From NCBI RefSeq assembly GCF_002291445.1, contig NZ_CP014137.1, positions 3,100,001-3,164,000 of the forward strand: a stretch of DNA of 64,000 bases, in the 5' to 3' direction. Below are positions 1 to 9,101 of the stretch, piece by piece (the first letter of the stretch is position 1; the number at the start of each line of letters is the position of its first letter). The position numbers were made by a program, and so were the translations under genes. A model generated the notes under the pieces. That model worked only from the letters and a program-made list of their open reading frames with translations, had not been told where the DNA came from and made no database searches. This DNA comes from Brenneria goodwinii (GTDB lineage Bacteria > Pseudomonadota > Gammaproteobacteria > Enterobacterales > Enterobacteriaceae).

Positions 1-1476
1 TTCCTGAATGCCGAAACGGGCGGCCAGCGCCGGCACTTCCAGCAGGGCCAGAACCTGTTCGGCGGTAAATCGGCTATTGGGTAAATCAAGCAGGCTAATC
101 ACCGCCTGTAACGCAGGATGGGCATGGCGTGCCCGCTGATCGGAAATGGCGAAAGGCAGATAGCGCTCTTCAGCCGCGTTGCCAAACACCGCCTGAATAA
201 AGGGCGTATAGCTGTCGATATCCGCCATCATCACGATAATATCGCGGGGGGTAAGCTCTTCGTCGTCGGCCATCATGGCCAGCAATTGGTCGTGCAGCAC
301 TTCAACTTCGCGCTGCGGGCTGTGACAGGCGTGCAAATCAATAGAGCGATCGTCCGGCGTCAGCGGACGTTTCCGGCGGCTGGTTTCCAAAGCGGCTTTA
401 CTGAGCGCCACCACGCTGTGATCTTCCAACTCCAGGATATCGCGCTGTACCGTTTGCAGCAGGTTGCCGCTATCCACATCGACAAACGCATCCACCTCCT
501 GCACATCGTCAAGCTCGGCAAGCAGATAAAGGTGATCGCGGCCTAACTTACCCCAGGATGCCAATAGCGGGTTATTGACCTGCTGCAGACCTTCCGTATC
601 AAACAGTGAATCAGCCTGCTGCGGATCGCGGAATAGCGGACGATAATCCTCCGCGGGTATGTTGTCCCAGCGATGCAGCCGACGTTGGCGGGATTTCAGC
701 TTGGCCAGAAACTTATAATCCTGAATATCGCTCCAGTAATCGCGGCAGGGATTGGTAAACAGCAGATGAACGTCAATATGTCGAGCCAGCGCGCGCAAGG
801 CCTGCAAATAGACGGGCGGCAAGGCGGAAATACCGCAGATAAATACGCGTGGCGGCAATCCCGGCGGACAAGCGGCCGCCTGATCCAGCCTTTTAATAAA
901 GCGCTGGTACAAATTGGCGTGGTTCCACTCCGGCTGCCCCAGCTCACGGGTATAATTCAACAGCGCGCGCCAGGATGCCGACTGCCACTGTTGGTTGGCC
1001 CCCAAATCGTCAATCTGCCATCCCTGTTGCCACTGTTCGATCCACGTTGGACGATAGATCAGATATTGATCGAAGAGATCGGCGATGCGCCCGGCAAGCT
1101 GGTGCAGCTTACGCCGATCGTCATCATCCTGTAGATAGTGATGCAAAGAAGCGAAATCCGGTTGCGCCAATTGCTCAGGCAGCAGGTGCATCAATTTCCA
1201 GGTCATGGAATCTTTGCTGAAAGCGCTTTCTTTGGGGATATCAGGCAAAACATGGCGACACATTTCCCACAGAAAAACGCCGGGCAGCGGAAAATGGATG
1301 TTGGCGGCGATGCCGAAATGTTCAGCCAGCTCAATCTGCAACCACTGCGCCATACCAGGACTTTGCACCAGGACAACTTCCTGCTGAAAGGGGTCTTCCA
1401 GCGGCTGACGTTTAATCAACTCGACCATCAGCCGTTTTAAAATATCCAGCTGATTTGAATGATAAACCGTAAACAT
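1..1476 (-). CDS. recC: RecBCD exonuclease V subunit gamma RecC (3' part outside window)
   Basis: This is the N-terminal 492 codons of RecC, the Chi-recognising subunit of the RecBCD helicase-nuclease that processes double-strand breaks. The frame opens at ATG 1474-1476 with the typical RecC start (MFTVYHSNQLDILKRL). It is still open at base 1, where the translation EQVLALLEVPALAARFGIQE matches the internal RecC family sequence. Both ends lie in the same frame, so no frameshift is apparent. The gene runs off the window edge, so its C-terminal nuclease-like domain is not seen. It lies about 100 bp downstream of ppdC, as in E. coli (ppdA-ppdB-ygdB-ppdC-recC), and is probably cotranscribed with it. 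The identification is firm; the untranslated middle was not checked residue by residue. Confidence 0.93.
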   Translation of the reverse strand, partial: MFTVYHSNQLDILKRLMVELIKRQPLEDPFQQEVVLVQSPGMAQWLQIELAEHFGIAANIHFPLPGVFLWEMCRHVLPDIPKESAFSKDSMTWKLMHLLPEQLAQPDFASLHHYLQDDDDRRKLHQLAGRIADLFDQYLIYRPTWIEQWQQGWQIDDLGANQQWQSASWRALLNYTRELGQPEWNHANLYQRFIKRLDQAAACPPGLPPRVFICGISALPPVYLQALRALARHIDVHLLFTNPCRDYWSDIQDYKFLAKLKSRQRRLHRWDNIPAEDYRPLFRDPQQADSLFDTEGLQQVNNPLLASWGKLGRDHLYLLAELDDVQEVDAFVDVDSGNLLQTVQRDILELEDHSVVALSKAALETSRRKRPLTPDDRSIDLHACHSPQREVEVLHDQLLAMMADDEELTPRDIIVMMADIDSYTPFIQAVFGNAAEERYLPFAISDQRARHAHPALQAVISLLDLPNSRFTAEQVLALLEVPALAARFGIQE

Positions 1477-1573
1477 TCAGGCTCCTGTCCTGCTGATTTT
1501 TGATCCCCTTCATCTTTCAGCGCGCAACGCCGTCGGCGGCGGTCTGAAATTGATGGGACTGATTGCTCATCCG

Positions 1574-1975
1574 CTACGGACGAGGCGGCATAGCTGAAGG
1601 CTGACAGAACCAACGGGTGAGCCGCGCCTGATACTGCCGTGGCGTAATCGCCGTTGCCGTCACCCTGCGGCACTCGGCGTTTTGCGGCTGCTCTGCCAGA
1701 GTGAAACGCCATCCGTCTCCCGGCATCGTCGCGATTGCATCGAATGTCATACCCGCTTCATAGGCTTCCAACTGCTGAGAAGCCAGACGCCATGCCTGCC
1801 GTTGTTGCCACTGATGCAAGAACGACTGTTGCAAAACGCCATGGTATTGCAACAGTCCGAGCAGCGATACCGCAAACAGCAGTGCCGCCGCCAACGTTTC
1901 CGGCAGACTAAAACCGCGTTGCGGAAACGCGCGCGTCCGGCCTGTTTCATTCAGCGTCAGCACAGAGCGCGTCAT
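1574..1975 (-). CDS. ppdC: Prepilin peptidase-dependent protein C, minor pilin-like
   Basis: This is a small type IV pilin-like protein of about 133 aa. The N-terminus carries a prepilin cleavage motif RGFSLPE followed by a hydrophobic stretch (TLAAALLFAVSLLGLL), the hallmark of pseudopilins cleaved and methylated by a prepilin peptidase. The reading frame is open further upstream, but the ATG at 1975 gives a normal leader length. It overlaps the end of ygdB by 29 bp. The protein contains cysteines typical of minor pilins (ECRR, WFCQP). In E. coli the ppd genes are thought to supply minor pilins of a cryptic or poorly expressed type IV pilus. The family is clear; the start is uncertain. Confidence 0.8.
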   Translation of the reverse strand: MTRSVLTLNETGRTRAFPQRGFSLPETLAAALLFAVSLLGLLQYHGVLQQSFLHQWQQRQAWRLASQQLEAYEAGMTFDAIATMPGDGWRFTLAEQPQNAECRRVTATAITPRQYQARLTRWFCQPSAMPPRP

Positions 1976-2402
1976 CCTTATCCGGGCAAAAATCCAGCCA
2001 GCCATGCGGCACGGGTTGCAGCGTAACATGCTGCGATACCGGCGTTAAGGAGACGACTCGCCGATACAACACCAGCGGACGCGGCGAGGACGGCAGTCGC
2101 CCTTCGCCGCGCAATAACCATTGCGCGCCGTCGGAAGCCTTTCTTAGACAGGCTTTCAGCTCTTCGGTTGCAAGCGTCTGGCATTGCCAACGGGGTTCCG
2201 CATCGCGCCAGCGCAGGCTCATCGCCCAATTCAGGGATGATAGCGCCTGGTTAAAGGCCCGCAGATAGTGACGTTCATCATTCCCCATATGTATTGCGGC
2301 ATCAAGCTGACGTTGCAGACCGGACATTAACAGTAACCCGACTATTGATATCAGCATAACCATCGCCAGCGTACTGCCGCCAGACTGGGAGCATTTTTTC
2401 AC
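1947..2402 (-). CDS. ygdB: YgdB, DUF2509 prepilin-like membrane-anchored protein
   Basis: This is a 151-aa protein with a short basic N-terminus and one hydrophobic segment (STLAMVMLISIVGLLLMSGL, residues about 10-29) followed by a hydrophilic, Arg- and Trp-rich domain. It fits YgdB of the ppdA-ppdB-ygdB-ppdC cluster, a PilX/GspK-like minor component of unknown detailed function. It overlaps ppdB (ATG at 2402, ppdB stop at 2399) by 4 nt, which suggests translational coupling. The Asp/Cys-rich C-terminus (CPDKDDALCADAE) runs 29 bp into the ppdC frame. The call rests on synteny plus the N-terminal architecture. Confidence 0.8.
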   Translation of the reverse strand: MKKCSQSGGSTLAMVMLISIVGLLLMSGLQRQLDAAIHMGNDERHYLRAFNQALSSLNWAMSLRWRDAEPRWQCQTLATEELKACLRKASDGAQWLLRGEGRLPSSPRPLVLYRRVVSLTPVSQHVTLQPVPHGWLDFCPDKDDALCADAE

Positions 2403-2986
2403 TGGTTGCGCCCCATAATCAAACGGGAGATCTTCTGCCGAATAAGCGGCCGTTTAGTCCAGTACCCCGCTAACTGTAGCTGATACAACATGGCGCCGGG
2501 GCGCGCATGCAAACGTTGCAAACGAAATTGCGTGAGCGTCACCTCCTGCGGATCAAAAAGCTTTTCCCAGCGATCCCCCTGCCCCTGGCAGCTGTGCTCT
2601 CCGCTTTGGATCTCTAACGCGCCGGCCCGCAGGCGATAACCAAAAGATTCGCCCTCCTGTTGCCCGCCGCCATCCCATCTGCCGTTGCAATTCAGATCAT
2701 ACGATACATTGAGGCAGCTTTGCGCCATTTCCCCCGCATAGTTGCCGATGCTGATGGCTTTCCCCTGACACTCGCCGGCGCAAAATCCCGCCCGGCGAAG
2801 ATCCTTCTCAATGCCAAAGGCAACCTGGCTGAACAACTGCTCCAGCCTGAAATATTGGGCGCTGTTCTGACTTTGCGTGCGCAGTAGCGGATAGAGTTGT
2901 GCCGCAGACAGCATAATCAGACTTCCCAGACTGAGCGCCAGCAGAATTTCCGGCAAGGTAAATCCCCGCTGTTTTATGGTTAACAT
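2399..2986 (-). CDS. ppdB: Prepilin peptidase-dependent protein B
   Basis: This type IV pseudopilin of about 195 aa has the cleavage motif KQRGFTLPEILLALSLGSL close to the ATG at 2984-2986. I chose that start over an upstream in-frame one (3022) because it leaves the usual short basic leader. The mature part contains paired cysteines (CAGEC, SCLN, LNCNG), as in PilW/PpdB-type minor pilins. It overlaps ppdA by 7 bp on the upstream side and ygdB by 4 nt downstream, so the four genes form one tightly packed operon. The role is inferred as a pilus tip or priming subunit. Confidence 0.85.
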   Translation of the reverse strand: MLTIKQRGFTLPEILLALSLGSLIMLSAAQLYPLLRTQSQNSAQYFRLEQLFSQVAFGIEKDLRRAGFCAGECQGKAISIGNYAGEMAQSCLNVSYDLNCNGRWDGGGQQEGESFGYRLRAGALEIQSGEHSCQGQGDRWEKLFDPQEVTLTQFRLQRLHARPGAMLYQLQLAGYWTKRPLIRQKISRLIMGRNQ

Positions 2987-3492
2987 AGCGGAATAGCCAG
3001 AATCTGCGGCGCTTCGCTGCACAAACGCATACGCCCGCGTACCGAGATGACCAGGCGCACCCTCCCCGCCGCATTGGTCAGCGTAATATGTCCGGCCCGC
3101 GCCGCATTGCGCAGGCCGTAGAAGGTGAAGGCATCGCCGGTGGACTGCGTTACGGCAAGATCTTTGGCCGCGCGCGTAAATTGTTGCCCATGATCGTCAC
3201 AGCACCCGGAGCAACCGCTCACATGACGTTCACCCTCCGTATCGCTATCCATGCACCAATACTCCCCTTGTTGTATAAGCCGAACCGTATGGGTTTCATT
3301 GCGCCAGTACGCCCTGGCCTGAACCCGGTTTAAAAAATCCAGCAGTTGCCGCGCGCCCTGCTCCAGACGCAACGCCTGTTGATAACCGACCCAGGCATGC
3401 AGGCCGCCGCCGGCCAGTAGCGCCACAATGCTCATGACCACTAATAATTCCAGCAAGGTAAATCCCCGCGATTGTCGTCTGATGATTTTCAT
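2980..3492 (-). CDS. ppdA: Prepilin peptidase-dependent protein A
   Basis: This 170-aa GspH/FimT-like pseudopilin is the first gene of the ppdA-ppdB-ygdB-ppdC cluster. The leader MKIIRRQSRGFTLLELLVVM shows the conserved G|F cleavage site and Glu at position +5. A hydrophobic helix follows, then a C-terminal region with cysteines (GCSGCCDD). It starts at ATG 3490-3492. The roughly 220 bp between it and the thyA terminator presumably hold its promoter, but I could not pick convincing -35/-10 boxes. Confidence 0.85.
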   Translation of the reverse strand: MKIIRRQSRGFTLLELLVVMSIVALLAGGGLHAWVGYQQALRLEQGARQLLDFLNRVQARAYWRNETHTVRLIQQGEYWCMDSDTEGERHVSGCSGCCDDHGQQFTRAAKDLAVTQSTGDAFTFYGLRNAARAGHITLTNAAGRVRLVISVRGRMRLCSEAPQILAIPLC

Positions 3493-3711
3493 GCCGTCAG
3501 TGTGGATTTTTTAGCGAATAAAAACAGGGCGTTAATCTTTTTATACGTAGCGATACGCAATATTTTATTGCAACGATGCAACGGCAGGGAAAAGATGCGG
3601 GAAGGCCGGGTTCGACTTTCAGCTAGTGCGTTGATATCAGGAAGATTCCTGCCTGCGCAGGAATAACGGATTGGGATTCGCCAGCGCCGAGGCTATTTTC
3701 GTCGACAGTCT

Positions 3712-3733
3712 AAAGACCGCGCAAGCGGCCTTT
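3712..3733 (-). terminator. Hairpin terminator after thyA
   Basis: A 9-bp stem (AAAGGCCGC / GCGGTCTTT on the minus strand, one G-T pair) with a TTGC loop begins 14 bp past the thyA stop. The A/T ends of the stem allow it to act in both directions, so it may also insulate ppdA. Confidence 0.7.
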
Positions 3734-3747
3734 CAAACTTAACCACA

Positions 3748-4542
3748 TCAAATCGCCACCGGCGCTTTAATCGCCGGATACGGATCGTAGCCTTCGATTT
3801 CAAAATCTTCAAAGCGGTAATCAAACAGCGTATCGGGACGGCGTTTAATCACCAGCTTCGGCAAGGCGCGCGGTTCGCGGCTCAGTTGCAGATGGGTTTG
3901 TTCCATATGGTTGTTGTAAAGATGGGTATCGCCGCCCGTCCAGACAAAATCCCCGACTTCCAGATCGCACTGCTGCGCGACCATATGCACCAGTAACGCA
4001 TAGCTGGCGATATTGAAAGGCAGACCCAGGAAGACATCGCACGAACGCTGGTAAAGCTGGCAGGACAATTTACCGTCGGCAACGTAGAACTGGAAAAACG
4101 CATGGCACGGCGCCAGCGCCATCTTGTCCAACTCGCCGACATTCCAGGCTGAAACAATAATACGGCGGGAATCGGGATCCTGTTTTAGCTGAGTCAGCAC
4201 GTTTTTCAACTGATCGATCTGACGTCCGTCGGCCGCGCCCCAGGCGCGCCACTGTTTGCCGTAAACCGGCCCGAGATCGCCGTTCTCATCCGCCCATTCG
4301 TCCCAAATACTCACTTTGTTATCATGCAGATAGGCGACATTGGTATCGCCATTCAGGAACCACAGCAGTTCGTGAATAATGGAACGTAAATGGCAACGCT
4401 TGGTCGTTACCAGCGGAAAACCTTCCTGTAAATTGAAACGCATCTGATGACCGAAAATCGATACGGTTCCGGTGCCCGTACGATCGGCTTTCGGCGTTCC
4501 TTCCTCAAGCACTTTTTTCATCAGATCCAGATACTGTTTCAT
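3748..4542 (-). CDS. thyA: Thymidylate synthase
   Basis: This 264-aa protein has the same length as E. coli ThyA. It converts dUMP and methylene-tetrahydrofolate to dTMP and dihydrofolate. Visible signatures include the start MKQYLDLMKKVLEEG, the catalytic Cys in LAPCHAFFQFYV (about residue 146), the dUMP-binding QRSCDVFLGLPFN segment and the C-terminal YDPYPAIKAPVAI. It starts 36 bp downstream of lgt and is likely cotranscribed with it, as in other enterobacteria. Nothing unusual is seen. Confidence 0.98.
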   Translation of the reverse strand: MKQYLDLMKKVLEEGTPKADRTGTGTVSIFGHQMRFNLQEGFPLVTTKRCHLRSIIHELLWFLNGDTNVAYLHDNKVSIWDEWADENGDLGPVYGKQWRAWGAADGRQIDQLKNVLTQLKQDPDSRRIIVSAWNVGELDKMALAPCHAFFQFYVADGKLSCQLYQRSCDVFLGLPFNIASYALLVHMVAQQCDLEVGDFVWTGGDTHLYNNHMEQTHLQLSREPRALPKLVIKRRPDTLFDYRFEDFEIEGYDPYPAIKAPVAI

Positions 4543-4578
4543 ACTACCTCACCACGAATATTGAAAAATTACGGTCGA

Positions 4579-5445
4579 CTATTGCTGCGCAGGCTGGCGG
4601 CGATAGGCCCAGACCATCATCAGGATACCTACTATTACCATAGGCAACGACAGGAGCTGCCCCATACTGAGGATATTGCTGAACAGCCCCAGTTGGGCAT
4701 CCGGCTCACGGAAGAACTCCACAATGATGCGGAAAATGCCATAGCCAATCAGGAATAGCCCCGAAACGCTCCCCATTGGGCGGGGTTTGCGGATAAACAG
4801 GTTCAGGATGATGAACAGAACGACCCCTTCAAGCAGCATTTCATAAAGCTGAGAGGGGTGACGCGGCAGAAGACCGTACTGGTTAAAAATCGCCTGCCAC
4901 TGAGGATTGCTGGCCGCCAACGCCAAATCTTCGCTGCGGGAACCAGGAAAGAGCATGGCCCACGGCGTATCGGTGGTCACGCGTCCCCACAGTTCGCCAT
5001 TGATAAAGTTGCCCATTCGCCCGGCGCCCAGACCGAATGGGATAAGCGGCGCGATGAAATCGGCCACCTGGAAAAAGTGCCGTTTGGTCCGGTGGGCAAA
5101 CCACAGCATGACGCCGATCACGCCGAGCAAACCGCCATGGAACGACATACCGCCGTCCCAGACTTTGAATAAATAGAGCGGATTATCCAGAAATGACGGA
5201 AGCGCATAGAACAGGACATAGCCCAGACGGCCACCGACAAACACCCCAAGGAATCCGATGTACAGCAGGTTTTCAACTTCGTCTTTAGTCCAGCCGCTAC
5301 CCGGTTTGTTGGCACGGCGCGTAGCCAGCCACATGGCAAACACAAACCCAACCAAATACATCAGTCCATACCAGTGCAGCGCCACCGGTCCAATCGAAAA
5401 AATCACTGGATCAAACTGGGGAAACGCCAGATAGCTCGTCGTCAT
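4579..5445 (-). CDS. lgt: Prolipoprotein diacylglyceryl transferase
   Basis: This 288-aa inner-membrane enzyme transfers diacylglycerol from phosphatidylglycerol to the lipobox cysteine of prolipoproteins, the first step of lipoprotein maturation. The sequence shows several hydrophobic segments, the conserved HGGLLGVIG motif and the Lgt signature GAGRMGNFINGELWGR. It is followed by thyA and preceded by a 166-bp intergenic region that separates it from ptsP. Length and motifs match the family; no anomaly is seen. Confidence 0.97.
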   Translation of the reverse strand: MTTSYLAFPQFDPVIFSIGPVALHWYGLMYLVGFVFAMWLATRRANKPGSGWTKDEVENLLYIGFLGVFVGGRLGYVLFYALPSFLDNPLYLFKVWDGGMSFHGGLLGVIGVMLWFAHRTKRHFFQVADFIAPLIPFGLGAGRMGNFINGELWGRVTTDTPWAMLFPGSRSEDLALAASNPQWQAIFNQYGLLPRHPSQLYEMLLEGVVLFIILNLFIRKPRPMGSVSGLFLIGYGIFRIIVEFFREPDAQLGLFSNILSMGQLLSLPMVIVGILMMVWAYRRQPAQQ

Positions 5446-5611
5446 CGTTCACCACATATTTTATTGTGTTACCCCGGTTACGGGGCCATCGATATAAAGC
5501 CGGATCATTATCCTTCCCGCAAGTCGCGGTTGCGCATCATAGCATAGCGCACCCGCTCCATTGGTTATTCAGATAGGGAAAGTTCTGTAAAACATTTTCA
5601 GTATCTATAAA

Positions 5612-7858
5612 TCAGCGGCCGCCCCGGATCAGTCCGCCCAACCCACGCTCTTCGATGAAAAGGGATGCCCATTGACGTACTTCGCCGGCGCTTTCGGCTT
5701 TCAGCAATTGTTGCGCCAGCGTCTGCACCTCGGTTGAATCAATCTGGCGCAGCAGGTATTTAATGCGCGCCACGCTGCGCCCATTCATGCTGAGAGAGCG
5801 ATACCCCAGCCCCATCAGCATTAATGCGCCCAGGGGTTCTCCCGCCATCTCGCCGCACACGGAAACGGGGATATCGTAACGCCGGCACTCGGTTGCAACG
5901 ATATTCAGCACCTGTAGCATCGATGGATGCAGACTGTCGTACAAAGAAGCGACGTGGGTGTTATTACGATCCACCGCCAGTAAATACTGGGTAAGATCGT
6001 TGGAGCCAACGGAAACGAAGTCGACGCGTGAAGCCAGATGCGACAACAGAAAAATCATGGATGGCACTTCGATCATAATGCCGATACGGGGTTTAGGCAG
6101 AGGGAACCCCATCAGATCTTCAACCTCGCCCGCCGCCTGGTCGATCAAACGGCGCGCCTCGTCAATCTCATCCAGACTGCTTACCATCGGCAGCAGAATG
6201 TTCAGATTGCCCGTACGCGCATTGGCGCGCAGCATGGCCCGAATCTGAATTAAAAATATTTCCGGCTGATCGAGGGTAATACGGATGCCGCGCCAGCCAA
6301 GACACGGATTCTCTTCACTGATGGGCAGGTAAGGCAATGGCTTGTCGGCGCCGATATCCAACGTGCGCAATATCACCGGCCGTGAAGGATAGAGTTCCAG
6401 CATGCTTTGATATTGGGCCATCTGCTCATCTTCAGACGGGAAGCCGCTCTGAAGCATAAAGGGGATTTCGGTGCGATAGAGCCCTACGCCATCAACCTGA
6501 TTAATAAAAAATTTCTCATGTTCCGCGCTTAGCCCGGCATTCAGCATCACCTGAATACGCTCGCCGCTTTTCAATACGGCGGGGCGATCCATGTCGTCTT
6601 CCGCTAAACGGGTAAGCTCATGTTCTTCAAGTAACAGCCGTTGATATTCCTGCTCCAGCACCGGTTCAGGATCCACCAACAGTTCGCCACGATAGCCATC
6701 GATAATCAGCTGCCGCCGATCGAGCAGTTCAGGCTCGATATCCGCGCCGATCAGGGTTGGGATCCCCATGGCCCGCACCAGAATAGCGGCATGCGAATTC
6801 GCTGCGCCATCGAGCACCACCACGCCCGCCAGGCGTTCCTGCGGCAATTCCGCCAGCAGCGTGGCCGTCAGTTCATCGGCAACCAGAATGAAGCGTTCAG
6901 GCCACTGCCCGATGCTTTGCGCATTATCGTCAAGATGAAACAGCAGCCGTTGGCCCAAGGCGCGCAAATCGCCGGCCCGCTCGCGCAGATAAGTATCCTG
7001 CAAGTTGGAAAACTGTGCGGCAAAGCGTTCTATCACCAGCTTGACGGCCCATTCCGCCGCATTACCGGCATCCACCTCCTGAAACAGTTCGCGCTTCAGG
7101 CGAGCATCATTCAGCAGGTGGGAATACAAATCGAATATGGCGGCGCTCTCTTTTTGCGCGCCGGCGCTGAAACGCTTACTAAAACGCCGAAACTCAGCGG
7201 TGGCGTCTTCCAAAGCCTGCGTCAGCCTGGCGCGTTCCCGCTTGCTGTCCAGGCTTGACGCCGGGAAAACCATATCCAGCGAAGGCTGGGAGCTATCGCG
7301 CCAGCCAGGCGCAATCGCTACGCCGGGCGATGCCGCCAGCGCCTTGATGCGCGACAGACGATATTGGCCAAACAACGTTTTAATCTGCGACTGGGAAAGA
7401 ATGGCGGCCATCTGCGTCGCCAGCGTGACCATAAACGACTCTTCGTTTTTATCAAACTGCCGATGTTCACGCTGCTGCACCACCAACACGCCCAGCAACT
7501 GGCGGCGATGGATGACCGGCACCCCCAGAAAAGAGCGGAAATGCTGTTCTTGTACGGCGGGAATATATTTGAAACTGGGATGGGTGCGGGCATCCGCCAG
7601 GTTAATCGGCTCGGCGCGCTGCCCCACCAGACCGACCACGCCTTGCCCAAACGCCAGCGTAACGGCGCGTCCGCGTGGCTTTTTCAAGCCGCGCGTCGCC
7701 ATCAGGTAGTAACATTGATGATCGTGATCGGCCAGATAAATTGAACAGACCTCCGTGTCCATTGCCTGGCAGGTTTCGTTAACCAGAATTTCCAGCGCAT
7801 CATGAAGGCGGGCCGCCGCCGCTACTTTTTCGACAATTTCTCGCAAGCGCGTGAGCAT
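5612..7858 (-). CDS. ptsP: PTS-Ntr phosphoenolpyruvate-protein phosphotransferase (EI-Ntr)
   Basis: This is the 748-aa enzyme I of the nitrogen-related phosphotransferase system, which passes phosphate from PEP to NPr and EIIA-Ntr and so links nitrogen status to potassium transport and stress responses. Residues about 1-165 form a GAF domain (glutamine sensing in the family). The phospho-His domain carries GAANSHAAIL with His356, followed by the PEP-binding TIM barrel (GLYRTEIPFM, GSNDLTQYLLAVDRNN, VCGEMAGEP with the catalytic Cys). It lies 12 bp downstream of rppH and forms the usual rppH-ptsP operon. Confidence 0.97.
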   Translation of the reverse strand: MLTRLREIVEKVAAAARLHDALEILVNETCQAMDTEVCSIYLADHDHQCYYLMATRGLKKPRGRAVTLAFGQGVVGLVGQRAEPINLADARTHPSFKYIPAVQEQHFRSFLGVPVIHRRQLLGVLVVQQREHRQFDKNEESFMVTLATQMAAILSQSQIKTLFGQYRLSRIKALAASPGVAIAPGWRDSSQPSLDMVFPASSLDSKRERARLTQALEDATAEFRRFSKRFSAGAQKESAAIFDLYSHLLNDARLKRELFQEVDAGNAAEWAVKLVIERFAAQFSNLQDTYLRERAGDLRALGQRLLFHLDDNAQSIGQWPERFILVADELTATLLAELPQERLAGVVVLDGAANSHAAILVRAMGIPTLIGADIEPELLDRRQLIIDGYRGELLVDPEPVLEQEYQRLLLEEHELTRLAEDDMDRPAVLKSGERIQVMLNAGLSAEHEKFFINQVDGVGLYRTEIPFMLQSGFPSEDEQMAQYQSMLELYPSRPVILRTLDIGADKPLPYLPISEENPCLGWRGIRITLDQPEIFLIQIRAMLRANARTGNLNILLPMVSSLDEIDEARRLIDQAAGEVEDLMGFPLPKPRIGIMIEVPSMIFLLSHLASRVDFVSVGSNDLTQYLLAVDRNNTHVASLYDSLHPSMLQVLNIVATECRRYDIPVSVCGEMAGEPLGALMLMGLGYRSLSMNGRSVARIKYLLRQIDSTEVQTLAQQLLKAESAGEVRQWASLFIEERGLGGLIRGGR

Positions 7859-7870
7859 GATGTGCCTGTA

Positions 7871-8404
7871 TTACCCTCTTTTTCGCCGGAAGCCAGACGA
7901 CTGAGCCGTCCGAGCCGCGGTATTCTCCTGGAGTTGTATCACCGAGCTGATGAACTCTTTCATTACCCGGCGATAAACATCGCGTTTGAAAGAAACGACC
8001 TGACGCACCGGGTACCAGTAACTGACCCAGCGCCAACCATCAAACTCAGGCGTACCACTGCTTTGCATATTGATATCAGACTCATTACACATCAACTGTA
8101 GCAGAAACCATTTTTGCTTTTGGCCAATACATACCGGTTTTGTATCCCAACGCACCAAACGCTTCGGTAATTTATAACGTAACCAGCTGCGGGTAGATGC
8201 CAGAATACGAACATCTTTTTTCCTTAACCCCACTTCTTCATACAGTTCACGGTACATCGCCTGTTCTGCGCTTTCTCCGGGGTTAATCCCCCCTTGGGGA
8301 AACTGCCAGGAGTGCTGACCGTAACGACGGGCCCATAAGACCTGTCCCTGCCGATTACAAATTACAATACCAACATTCGGGCGGTAGCCATCATCATCGA
8401 TCAC
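7871..8404 (-). CDS. rppH: RNA 5' pyrophosphohydrolase (Nudix)
   Basis: This enzyme removes pyrophosphate from the 5' end of transcripts and so triggers RNase E-dependent mRNA decay. The Nudix box is visible around GGINPGESAEQ...RELYEEVG. I place the start at GTG 8402-8404: it gives 177 aa beginning (V/M)IDDDGYRPNVGIVICN, matching the family N-terminus, and a GAGGTAG ribosome-binding site lies just upstream. The reading frame stays open 46 codons further, but that extension has no family counterpart. It is followed by ptsP. Confidence 0.95.
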   Translation of the reverse strand: MIDDDGYRPNVGIVICNRQGQVLWARRYGQHSWQFPQGGINPGESAEQAMYRELYEEVGLRKKDVRILASTRSWLRYKLPKRLVRWDTKPVCIGQKQKWFLLQLMCNESDINMQSSGTPEFDGWRWVSYWYPVRQVVSFKRDVYRRVMKEFISSVIQLQENTAARTAQSSGFRRKRG

Positions 8405-9101
8405 CGGACTACCTCGATAGACTTTAATGCAAAGATGACCTGATTGTTTCACACTCCCGGCAGACGGTAAACCACTGCTTGGCACAGTTATCCTTCTAAT
8501 AAGATTTAGATAACCCACAGACATAACCAAAGTTATAAACATGTAAAGTCCGACATTGCCGTCTTATTCACTATTTCTGTGGACATCTTTGTGCAGAACC
8601 CATGAAAAAGTGAGTAAAACTTATTTCTCAGTTGGAAAGCGCGCCGCAGAAAACAAAAAAATAGTTATTATTTTTCATAAAATTAGGCATATTCTTAACA
8701 GCTAAATCACTGTGGGAACCGCTGATTGAATGGCTATCGCCGAAACAGTGGCGAAAGATCGCACTATGTCGATTTTATCCACAGATACAGTTACCTCATT
8801 AGGTAAAAAACAGGCGAAAACAGCAAAATCACCGTGCGTCAAGGCTGTAAATCAAACCAGTAATCCCTCTTTATGCGGGTTATCCAAGAAATCTGTGGAT
8901 AAGATGGTGTAAGATCCTGTTTATTGTCGGTGTCTACAGGTGCACAGTTTATGAAAACAGATTCAAAGGGCATGGTCACACTGAAAAAAAACACTATGAA
9001 TCATGCTATTATTAACTTTTTCCCTCAGCTAACCGTCTGTGCATGAATGCGCTGTAAACGCTGTGTTTTTTTTGAACAGAAAAAATCAGGTTATAGACTT
9101 T
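8405..9101. promoter_or_regulatory. DARS2: rppH-mutH intergenic region with DnaA boxes (DARS2-like)
   Basis: In E. coli this intergenic region holds DARS2, a chromosomal site that regenerates ATP-DnaA with the help of IHF and Fis. Here I see a perfect DnaA box TTATCCACA at 8775-8783 (+) and another at 8894-8902 (-). The latter faces a partial box TTATCCAAG at 8880-8888, a head-to-head pair like the DARS core. A one-mismatch IHF-like site lies at 8850-8862, and a weaker box (ATGTCCACA, minus strand) at 8578-8586. The region also carries the divergent rppH and mutH promoters. No convincing gene lies within it. Function is inferred from position plus boxes. Confidence 0.8.

Noticed and set aside
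8730..8912. 60-codon plus-strand open frame between rppH and mutH
   Set aside because: It runs through the DnaA-box cluster, has no ribosome-binding site and no family resemblance; the region is regulatory.
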